Assembly: GCA_037142435.1 (NCBI GenBank)
Contig: JBAXAO010000041.1
Span: 1 to 12,119, forward strand
Source of the DNA: CAIMZW01 sp037142435
GTDB lineage: Bacteria; Actinomycetota; Actinomycetes; Nanopelagicales; Nanopelagicaceae
Direction: 5' to 3'
DNA: 12,119 nt
A program made the position numbers and the translations under genes. A model generated the notes under the pieces. The model ran no database searches, was not told the origin of the DNA, and worked only from the letters and a program-made list of their open reading frames with translations. This document shows, piece by piece, positions 1 through 5,067 of the stretch. The stretch's first letter is position 1, and every line of letters starts with the position of its first letter.

Positions 1-278
1 CGTCCCATAACCATGCTCCAAGCGATGGCGCCAATGATCAGAGCGCCGGCAATGCGAAAAGCATCCATCCGAATGCTCATGAGTCGCAGGATGATGTCGC
101 CGACAAAATAGGCGATAAAAAGCGTTAAGCCCGAAACGAGAGCGGTCTTTAGTGCTATTACCCTTCGTTGCTCCTTGGAAGATCCCGCGGTCAAACTAAG
201 AAAAACTGGAATTGAGGTGATTGGGCTAACAACCGCGAAGAGCGCGACCAGAGTGGTGACGTCACTATTTAGTTTCAC
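1..278 (-). CDS. MarC-family integral membrane protein (partial, N-terminal part)
   Basis: The minus strand opens with a GTG at 278 and stays open to the window edge (92 codons). The translation has the MarC (UPF0056) N-terminal signature: a first hydrophobic helix running into SPITSIPVFLSLTAG (about residues 19-33), then a charged SSKEQRR turn, a second helix (TALVSGLTLFIAYFVGD), and the start of a third after FRIAGALIIG. MarC proteins have six helices and about 200 residues, so roughly half is present; the rest lies before base 1. Despite the historical name (multiple antibiotic resistance), the transport role of the family is unsettled. An in-frame TAA lies seven codons upstream, so GTG 278 is the first plausible start. 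A GGGA stretch about 9 nt upstream is a weak ribosome site. The gene diverges from the YHS gene. Family assignment is fairly sure; substrate is unknown. Confidence 0.85.
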   Translation of the reverse strand, partial: MKLNSDVTTLVALFAVVSPITSIPVFLSLTAGSSKEQRRVIALKTALVSGLTLFIAYFVGDIILRLMSIRMDAFRIAGALIIGAIAWSMVMG

Positions 279-313
279 ACCAAAAGCATCCCACAGTTAC
301 CATAGAGTTGATG

Positions 314-328
314 CGAATCGCAGATTCG
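314..328. repeat. Perfect 6-bp inverted repeat upstream of the YHS gene
   Basis: CGAATC (314-319) and GATTCG (323-328) are exact inverse complements separated by GCA. The element sits in the 68-bp gap between the divergent MarC and YHS genes, 19 nt before the chosen YHS start and just before its ribosome site. It could be an operator half-site pair or a small 5'-leader hairpin. No known regulator consensus was recognised. Confidence 0.4.
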
Positions 329-346
329 ATTAGGTGAGGAATGAAA

Positions 347-526
347 ATGAAAGTTGTTGATTTGGTCTGCAAAATGGAGATTGAAAGCGCTACTGCTGCG
401 GATACATATGAATACCAAGGGGAGAAGTACTACTTTTGCATGACGGGCTGCAAGACTGCTTTTGCGGCCGATCCCACCAAGTTCCTGCCTAAAAAGAAGG
501 GTTTTAGCTTCTTCAAAAAGGGTTGA
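347..526 (+). CDS. YHS-domain small metal-binding protein
   Basis: This is a 59-residue protein built almost entirely of one YHS domain, the small cysteine-containing fold found alone or at the N-terminus of heavy-metal P-type ATPases. The family pattern is clear: a D-x-V-C-x-M start (VDLVCKME), an aromatic YEYQGEKYYFC core, and C-x3-C (CMTGC) followed by F-x-x-D-P-x-K-F. That gives three cysteines, at residues 8, 31 and 35, as candidate metal ligands. The tail is lysine-rich (PKKKGFSFFKKG). No signal peptide or helix is seen, so it is probably cytoplasmic. An ATG at 341 also exists, but the ribosome site (GGTGAGGA, 333-340) directly abuts it, while ATG 347 has 6-nt spacing, so 347 is preferred. 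The gene lies immediately before the sulfur operon in the same direction, with a separate promoter between. Its role may be metal delivery or trafficking; the exact metal is not evident. Confidence 0.82.
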   Translation: MKVVDLVCKMEIESATAADTYEYQGEKYYFCMTGCKTAFAADPTKFLPKKKGFSFFKKG

Positions 527-535
527 CGGCGATAT

Positions 536-565
536 TTGACATACCCCTAGGGGTATAGGTACCTT
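536..565 (+). promoter_or_regulatory. Sigma70-like promoter of the sulfur operon
   Basis: A consensus -35 box TTGACA lies at 536-541. The best -10 at proper distance is TACCTT (560-565, 18-nt spacer), which is weak (3 of 6). The spacer contains the 16-bp palindromic operator, whose first base is the last base of the -35 box. Repressor binding there would block RNA polymerase. The predicted start would leave a short leader of roughly 30 nt before the regulator's ribosome site. Confidence 0.6.
541..556. promoter_or_regulatory. CsoR/CstR-type operator palindrome
   Basis: ATACCCCTAGGGGTAT is a perfect 16-bp palindrome. It matches the known operator style of the CsoR/CstR family (TACCC, short centre, GGGTA). 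It lies between the -35 and -10 boxes, 47 bp before the regulator's start codon, as expected for autorepression. I saw no second copy elsewhere in the window, so the regulon here appears limited to the operon that follows. Confidence 0.85.
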
Positions 566-603
566 TACTCCATTGGTAAGGATCGCTAATGGAGGAGGGT
601 TCG

Positions 604-891
604 ATGGCTACGAAAAAAGTCGCTCACGTGCTTACAGATGAAGAGCAAATTATCGCTATTTCCAAGCGCATCAAGCGTGCCCAAGGGCAACTCGGAGCCG
701 TGGCCCGGATGCTAGAAGAGGGTCGCAACTGCGAGGAAATCGTTATCCAGATGTCGGCAGTCAGCAAGGCCGTCAACACCGCGGCCTTCACCCTGATTTC
801 TTCCAGCCTCAAAGAGTGTCTTGTCGCTGATAAATCAGATGCTGATGCCGTCACCGCTCAGCTCCAAAAACTATTTTTGAGTTTGGCATGA
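604..891 (+). CDS. CsoR/FrmR-family repressor, likely CstR-type persulfide sensor
   Basis: This is a 95-residue all-helical repressor of the DUF156 (CsoR/RcnR/FrmR/CstR) family; the RIKRAQGQLGAVARML helix and the conserved NC and KEC sites are typical. ATG 604 is chosen because GGAGGAGG (591-598) is ideally placed before it; an in-frame ATG at 589 lies upstream of that site. Copper CsoR uses Cys36, His61 and Cys65. By collinear counting, the equivalents here are Cys43, Ser68 and Cys72, so the histidine ligand is missing. The second-shell Tyr35 and Glu81 become Asn42 and Gln88. A two-cysteine pair 29 residues apart without His is the arrangement of the persulfide sensor CstR. The next gene, a CoA-disulfide reductase/rhodanese fusion, supports sulfur rather than copper sensing. 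The operator at 541-556 indicates autorepression. Family is nearly certain; the inducer is inferred. Confidence 0.9.
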   Translation: MATKKVAHVLTDEEQIIAISKRIKRAQGQLGAVARMLEEGRNCEEIVIQMSAVSKAVNTAAFTLISSSLKECLVADKSDADAVTAQLQKLFLSLA

Positions 892-895
892 ACTA

Positions 896-2542
896 ATGAA
901 ACGTATCGTGATTATCGGGGGAGTGGCCGGAGGAATGTCCGCGGCAACACGGATGCGTCGACTTGATGCCTCTGCAGAGATAGTGGTTCTCGAAAAGAGC
1001 GGACACGTTTCATATGCCAACTGCGGGTTACCGTATTTTGTAGGCGGTGTTATTGAAAATGAGAATGACTTACTGCTTCAGACACCTGAAAGTTTGCACG
1101 CACGATTCCGACTAGATGTCCGAGTACGAAGTGAGGCGCTAGTCATCGACGCAACACGCAAAATTGTGCTTGTCAAGGATCTCAACACATCGGATGAATA
1201 CGAACTTGATTTCGATAAGTTGGTTCTCAGTCCAGGTGCGACTCCCATCGTCCCTCCGATTCCCGGGATTGATCGCGCCTTCACCCTTCGAACTGTCGAA
1301 GACGTCGAACTCATTGTGGGTGCCGTAGTTGCCGCTCCTAAAAGTGCAGTTGTCATCGGCGGTGGCTTCATCGGGGTAGAGATTGCCGAGAATCTGGTAC
1401 ACAGAGGAATCAGCACTTCTTTGATCGAAGCCACGCATCAGGTGTTGGCACCGCTAGATCCAGAAATGGCCAGTTTTGTCCATGCCGAGATGATCGACAA
1501 TAAAGTCAACTTATTTTTGGGAAGCGCAGTTACCTCAGTCACCGATGACGCCGTGATTCTCTACGATGGCACCGCGATTCCAGCCCAATTAGTCGTTATG
1601 GCTATTGGGGTTCGGCCGGATACAAAATTGGCGAAAGCGGCGGGACTGGAAATTGGGGTCCGTGGTGGAATTCAAGTGAATAATTTCCATCAGACGAGCA
1701 ACCACGATATCTATGCAATTGGCGATGCTGCTGAAAAAACAGATGCTTTGGATGGATCGGCGATGCTCGTGCCGCTCGCCAATCTGGCCAATCGTCACGG
1801 ACGAGTTGTTGCTGACCACATTGCTGGAGTTCACACGAGAGATGTTTCAACATTTGGCACTGCGATCGTGAAGGTGTTCGGCTTGACTATCGCCACAACT
1901 GGTTGGAATGAGAAGCGGTTGGCAGCGGCTGGTCGTAAATTCTTGGCTATTCATAGTCATCCCAATTCTCACGCGGGTTATTACCCTGGGGCCAAGCAAA
2001 TGAGCATAAAACTCTTGGTCGACCCAACATCTCAAGAAATACTTGGCGCCCAAGCCGTTGGCACAGAAGGTGTTGACAAGCGGATTGATGTTATTGCCAC
2101 AGCCATGCGCGGTGGATTAACTGCCCCTGAGCTTGCTGACATTGAATTAGCCTATGCGCCACCTTTTGGCTCAGCAAAGGATCCGGTAAATATGCTGGGC
2201 TATATTTCCGAAAACTTGCTCTCGGGACTAGTAAAAAGTGTGCAGTGGAGTGAAGTTGAACAAGAAGTCTCACATGGCTCAGTATTGCTCGACGTTCGAA
2301 GCGCCAGTGAATTTGCCAATGGTTCCATTCCTGGCGCCATCAATATCAACATCGATGAACTTCGCGAACGTAAAACGGAAATCCCTCAAGGAGATTTAAT
2401 CGTTCTCTGCCAAGTCGGTCAGCGAGGCCACTCAGCAACGCTCTTACTGAATGAAATGGGATTCAAAGCTAGAAATCTTGATGGCGGATACCGCACCTGG
2501 AGAAATTCTCCAGCCGGTCAAACAGTGTTACAAGTTCAATAA
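896..2542 (+). CDS. cdr: CoA-disulfide reductase with C-terminal rhodanese domain (CoADR-Rhd)
   Basis: This 548-residue flavoenzyme fusion would act on CoA disulfide, CoA persulfide or polysulfide using NAD(P)H in the cytoplasm. The FAD-binding motif GGVAGG is at residues 8-13. The redox cysteine is Cys43 in SYANCGLPYFVGG, the same position as in characterised CoA-disulfide reductases. The pyridine-nucleotide motif GGGFIG is at 155-160 and the second FAD motif IYAIGDA at 272-278. The dimer-interface tyrosines of the family probably correspond to Tyr362 or Tyr363 and Tyr420 (YAPPFGSAKDPVN). A rhodanese domain spans about 455-540: LLDVRSASEF, then active-site Cys505 in CQVGQR, then LDGGYRTW. 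The length matches known CoADR-Rhd proteins. The start lies 4 nt after the regulator stop without a clear ribosome site, suggesting translational coupling. With the regulator it forms a persulfide-response operon. The true sulfur substrate cannot be read from sequence. Confidence 0.93.
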   Translation: MKRIVIIGGVAGGMSAATRMRRLDASAEIVVLEKSGHVSYANCGLPYFVGGVIENENDLLLQTPESLHARFRLDVRVRSEALVIDATRKIVLVKDLNTSDEYELDFDKLVLSPGATPIVPPIPGIDRAFTLRTVEDVELIVGAVVAAPKSAVVIGGGFIGVEIAENLVHRGISTSLIEATHQVLAPLDPEMASFVHAEMIDNKVNLFLGSAVTSVTDDAVILYDGTAIPAQLVVMAIGVRPDTKLAKAAGLEIGVRGGIQVNNFHQTSNHDIYAIGDAAEKTDALDGSAMLVPLANLANRHGRVVADHIAGVHTRDVSTFGTAIVKVFGLTIATTGWNEKRLAAAGRKFLAIHSHPNSHAGYYPGAKQMSIKLLVDPTSQEILGAQAVGTEGVDKRIDVIATAMRGGLTAPELADIELAYAPPFGSAKDPVNMLGYISENLLSGLVKSVQWSEVEQEVSHGSVLLDVRSASEFANGSIPGAININIDELRERKTEIPQGDLIVLCQVGQRGHSATLLLNEMGFKARNLDGGYRTWRNSPAGQTVLQVQ

Positions 2543-2561
2543 CGAATACGGAGATATAACC

Positions 2562-2729
2562 ATGTGCAGCAGAACAACGTGCAGAAAATGCGGCAAACCA
2601 TCTTGGAGTGGATGTGGAAACCACATTGAGATTGCTCTCAAAGGCGTTCCAAAGTCACAACGATGTCAGGGTCATGCCAACGATCCAAAAGAGCCGGGAG
2701 TTTTCTCTCGCCTTTTCGGAAGGAAGTAA
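2562..2729 (+). CDS. Cys-rich miniprotein 1 (CxxC-x7-CxxH), unknown function
   Basis: This is a 55-residue protein starting MCSRTTCRKCGKPSWSGCG. The first 38 residues carry Cys2, Cys7, Cys10, Cys18, His21, Cys35 and His38. The spacing C7-x2-C10-x7-C18-x2-H21 looks like a zinc-knuckle or similar metal site. A WSGCGxHIExALxGVP core follows, and the tail is basic (FSRLFGRK). ATG 2562 is chosen for GGAG at 2550-2553, 8 nt upstream; the same frame opens further upstream inside the reductase, but that start has no support. The gene lies 19 bp after the reductase and 3 bp before a paralogue, before any terminator, so it should be co-transcribed with the sulfur operon. Proteins of this look occur widely as unannotated short ORFs, but I know no assigned function. 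A role in metal or sulfane-sulfur handling is only inference from context. Confidence 0.85.
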   Translation: MCSRTTCRKCGKPSWSGCGNHIEIALKGVPKSQRCQGHANDPKEPGVFSRLFGRK

Positions 2730-2732
2730 GCG

Positions 2733-2873
2733 ATGTGTAGCCAAGCCATCTGCTCCTCTTGCGGCAAAATCACTTGGTCTGGATGTGGCCAGCACATCGA
2801 ATCCGCGCTAGCTGGAGTACCAGAGGACAAACTTTGTAAGTGTGACGCTGATTTATCTGGTTGGCTTCCATAA
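2733..2873 (+). CDS. Cys-rich miniprotein 2, paralogue of the preceding gene
   Basis: This is a 46-residue protein starting MCSQAICSSCGKITWSGCG. It is a paralogue of the gene before it: 20 of the first 30 residues are identical in an ungapped alignment, including all four cysteines (2, 7, 10, 18), His21 and the GVP turn at 28-30. The C-terminal ends differ: this copy has Cys35 and Cys37 (LCKC) where the other has RCQGH, and it ends in an acidic, tryptophan-containing tail (DADLSGWLP) rather than a basic one. The ribosome site AAGGAAG (2720-2726) lies in the end of the upstream gene, whose stop is 3 nt before this ATG. The intrinsic terminator begins 15 nt after its stop, making it the last gene of the operon. 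The function is unknown; retention of two copies suggests specialised partners or ligands. Confidence 0.85.
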   Translation: MCSQAICSSCGKITWSGCGQHIESALAGVPEDKLCKCDADLSGWLP

Positions 2874-2888
2874 ATTAAACCCATAGGC

Positions 2889-2922
2889 AAGGGCTGGTTG
2901 CAGTATGCAACTGGCCCTTTTT
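2889..2922 (+). terminator. Rho-independent terminator of the sulfur operon
   Basis: The arms GGGCTGGTTGCA (2891-2902) and TGCAACTGGCCC (2906-2917) pair over 12 bp with two G-U pairs and a 3-nt GTA loop. An AA just before the stem can pair with the first two bases of the TTTTT run at 2918-2922. This is a classical intrinsic terminator, 15 nt after the last miniprotein stop. Confidence 0.92.
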
Positions 2923-3282
2923 CAATGAGTGCTACCCCCCGTAATGAGACCTTGACTTTGCGAATTAGTGCGCCCATTTATGGTGAAAATGTGATTCAAA
3001 AGTCAGAATTGCTTTGCATCGAGTGATGAACACCACCCTCCGAGGTATAAAGCACGCGATATTTGTAGACCTCAAGCTACTAAGTCAAAACCCCTGTCAA
3101 ATAAGGACAATTTCAATGTGACCCACGAGATACATATAAGGGTTTCGTCACGAAATCGCATGTGACACAGGGAATAACCTCACTAGTGCCAGCCCCCATC
3201 GAAACCCCCCTTTGAGAAACCTACGGTGACAGGATTTCCCCATAAGTAATAGCAACAACTCATGGAGAGATGGGGAACGACA
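2923..3282. other. Gene-free region upstream of the secreted cluster
   Basis: No coding region is supported in these 360 bases. They hold a possible -35 box TTGACT (2952-2957) without a good -10, and a GTGACA (3226-3231) with a poor -10 TAATAG (3247-3252, 15-nt spacer) near the first secreted gene. Also present are a perfect 13-bp palindrome TTTCGTCACGAAA (3143-3155), two copies of ATGTGAC 44 bp apart (3116-3122, 3160-3166), and C-runs around 3192-3210. The promoter of the secreted cluster should be here but cannot be fixed with confidence; the palindrome and repeats are the best candidates for regulator sites. Confidence 0.5.
3143..3155. repeat. 13-bp palindrome TTTCGTCACGAAA
   Basis: TTTCGT and ACGAAA are exact inverse complements around a single C. 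The site lies 127 bp before the first secreted-protein gene. One ATGTGAC repeat starts 4 nt after it and the other lies 20 nt before it. It looks like an operator more than a terminator because it has no T-run, but no specific regulator is recognised. Confidence 0.4.
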
Positions 3283-3960
3283 ATGAAAGCAATTACTAAG
3301 GCCACAGCAGTAAAGATTTTTATTGCCTTTACGGCACTTACGGTGGTCAGCGCAAACGTTTCAATAGTAAACGCTGCAACTAAAACAATAGTTTGTTATA
3401 AAGGAACAGTTTCCAAGAAGGTAACTGCCGCCGCACCTAAATGCCCAACCGGCTATTCCACAACTAAGCCCGTTGTAAAGGTAACCCCTAAGCCAGCCGC
3501 AACGACTGCCAAGCCAGCCGCTGCTGGCGCAATTGCATTCAACGGAACCTACAAGGGCAAGATTTCAATGCTCTGGAGCGCCAGCGACGTTCAAGCAACA
3601 TCGGTCACCGGCGCAGGTACCGGAACCATTTTAGGTTTGGATACTTTGAGCGGTTCAGGATCTTCAGCACCTTCCAGCCAATGCGATTCCATCAATGGAT
3701 CCGGAACGCTCAGTGGTGGCGGAAACACGCTCAAGGTTACCTTCGATACCGCCTCTAAAGCTTGCGGTGCAGAAGGCGCAGCGCCAACAGTCGTAAACAT
3801 CACCGGAAATGCTGTCATTAATGGCGGAACTGGCAAGTACGCCGGTGCCACCGGCACCTTAAAGGTAACAGGAAGTTTTGCAGTTAATTCAACCGAGGCA
3901 GGTACAAAGGAGAGCACAGCTCTTACCTTGACCCTCGTCGGAAATATCAGCACGAAGTAA
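3283..3960 (+). CDS. Secreted beta-rich protein with N-terminal two-Cys module
   Basis: This is a 225-residue exported protein. It has a Sec signal peptide (KAITKATAVKIF, hydrophobic core, likely cleavage after VNA at 31). A short module follows with two cysteines (Cys38 and Cys54) in a TIVCYKG...PKCPTGY arrangement, a repetitive Thr/Lys/Pro/Ala linker (about 59-83), and a Gly/Ser/Thr-rich beta domain (about 84-225). The beta domain has a second likely disulfide pair (Cys134, Cys161) and a GGTGKYAGATGTLKVTGSF segment resembling the repeated strand-turn motif of dirigent or allene-oxide-cyclase-like barrels. That fold suggestion is inference from one motif. ATG 3283 is chosen for GGGGA at 3272-3276; an earlier in-frame ATG at 3262 would spoil the signal peptide. 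No membrane anchor or sorting motif is seen. It is the first of three consecutive secreted-protein genes; the next starts 43 bp downstream. Function unknown. Confidence 0.82.
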   Translation: MKAITKATAVKIFIAFTALTVVSANVSIVNAATKTIVCYKGTVSKKVTAAAPKCPTGYSTTKPVVKVTPKPAATTAKPAAAGAIAFNGTYKGKISMLWSASDVQATSVTGAGTGTILGLDTLSGSGSSAPSSQCDSINGSGTLSGGGNTLKVTFDTASKACGAEGAAPTVVNITGNAVINGGTGKYAGATGTLKVTGSFAVNSTEAGTKESTALTLTLVGNISTK

Positions 3961-4003
3961 AAAGTCAGTTAACAAAATGAACACAAACAAGGGAGATCGG
4001 AAT

Positions 4004-4960
4004 ATGAAAAGAATTATCTCGAGCGTAGCAATTGGTGCCATGGCACTAGTTGGTATCTCGGTGGTAGGCGGAACTGCAGCACAGGCAGCCACCCCCTCCA
4101 CATTGGTACTTTCCGGCGGTAGTGCAGTCTTCGGACTCGATCCTGCTGTAATCGTCGGTACCGCAAATAACGCAGGTAAGGTGGCATTTTCTGCAGCCGG
4201 CAAAGTAATTGTTGGTTGCGAAGCAGTTGCCACCACCACAGTTACCCCATTCGTTGCAAAGTGCACCTGGTTGCCAGCAGCTGCTGGTGCCACTGTTCTC
4301 ACCGGATCATTTACGCCAACAGATGCCACAGCATTCAGTGCGATTGACTCGAACCCATTTACCGTAAAGGTTGGTCTCCCAATTCAGGGAACCGTTTCAC
4401 CTATACACATCTCTGTAGACCAAGTACTTGCTAGCGGATCCACAGGTGCACTTGCACCACGCTTTGGCGTCAGCTGTGCAGTATCTAGCGAGTTCATTGT
4501 TGGACAGACCATCGTCTGGCGCGTCTATGCCAACAACGAGCAACTTGGTGGAGCACCAATGGATTCCTCCAATACCGCAAAGGCATATATCGAAGTTGCC
4601 GGTCTAAAGGATCCAATCCCTATGGCCTACGGAAACCACAGCGGAGTTGCCTTCTGGACTGCAGTTCTCAAGACTGGTGCAGCACCTCTCTACAACACTC
4701 TTGGAATCATTAACTTCAAGGTCACCATGGTTGCAAAAGATGTGACCAGCATGAAGGTTCCTGCAACCAAGCTTGTTGCTCAACGTGATGCTTCAGGTGC
4801 TCGCGTACGCGATGCAAGTGGTGCACAGATCTACGACCGAGTCGCATACTTCAAGTCTGTAGCGCTGAACCCAGCACTTAAGGGCGCAACTGCCACTTGG
4901 CAGTCCAACTGGACCGCAACGTCCCAGTTGACCTTGTACGCACTTCCAGTAGCAAAGTAA
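4004..4960 (+). CDS. Secreted two-domain protein, N-terminal Ig-like domain
   Basis: This is a 318-residue exported protein. The signal peptide ends at AQA (residue 28). An Ig-like beta domain spans about 32-124: it shows strand-like repeats with a probable disulfide (Cys72, Cys87) and an LTGSFTPTDATAFSAIDS stretch close to the FxPTDxxxF motif of bacterial Ig-like repeats. A second, larger beta-rich domain (about 135-318) contains VWRVYANNEQLG, MAYGNHSG and a lone Cys158; I do not recognise it. A short internal repeat occurs at 261-274 (RDASGAR followed by RDASGAQ). ATG 4004 is supported by GGGAG at 3991-3995; an earlier ATG at 3977 lacks a ribosome site. No anchor is present, so it is probably released or bound non-covalently. 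It lies between the two other secreted genes, and the downstream gap holds a long perfect palindrome. Function unknown. Confidence 0.8.
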   Translation: MKRIISSVAIGAMALVGISVVGGTAAQAATPSTLVLSGGSAVFGLDPAVIVGTANNAGKVAFSAAGKVIVGCEAVATTTVTPFVAKCTWLPAAAGATVLTGSFTPTDATAFSAIDSNPFTVKVGLPIQGTVSPIHISVDQVLASGSTGALAPRFGVSCAVSSEFIVGQTIVWRVYANNEQLGGAPMDSSNTAKAYIEVAGLKDPIPMAYGNHSGVAFWTAVLKTGAAPLYNTLGIINFKVTMVAKDVTSMKVPATKLVAQRDASGARVRDASGAQIYDRVAYFKSVALNPALKGATATWQSNWTATSQLTLYALPVAK

Positions 4961-4981
4961 TACCAGTTCCATCTCTCTCAA

Positions 4982-5014
4982 TGCTTGGATCGCACGAATC
5001 GTGCGATCCAAGCA
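4982..5014. repeat. 33-bp perfect palindrome (16-bp arms, 1-nt centre)
   Basis: TGCTTGGATCGCACGA (4982-4997) and its exact inverse complement (4999-5014) flank one A. As RNA this forms a 14-bp perfect stem with a GAATC loop. It lies 21 nt after the stop of the second secreted gene and 53 nt before the third. There is no T-run on either strand, so it is not a classical terminator. Possible roles are a U-less actinobacterial terminator, an mRNA-end stabiliser or processing site giving unequal expression of the flanking genes, or a dyad protein-binding site. Confidence 0.85.
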
Positions 5015-5067
5015 AGGGGAGAAACAAATAAAAATTCGGAGAGACTAACGGAGAGAAGAGAAAACAA

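Noticed and set aside
2451..2561. Upstream extension of miniprotein 1 from an ATG inside the reductase gene
   Set aside because: The paralogue begins at the matching MCS, and the ribosome site GGAG fits ATG 2562. The extension only reads the rhodanese region in another frame.
3591..4329. Two overlapping minus-strand open frames of 120 and 146 codons
   Set aside because: They are shadows of two signal-peptide-bearing plus-strand genes. They show proline/valine/alanine-rich sequence typical of reverse frames and no start signals.
4982..5014. Classical Rho-independent terminator
   Set aside because: The stem is strong, but neither strand has a T-run after it, so it is listed as a palindrome of uncertain role.
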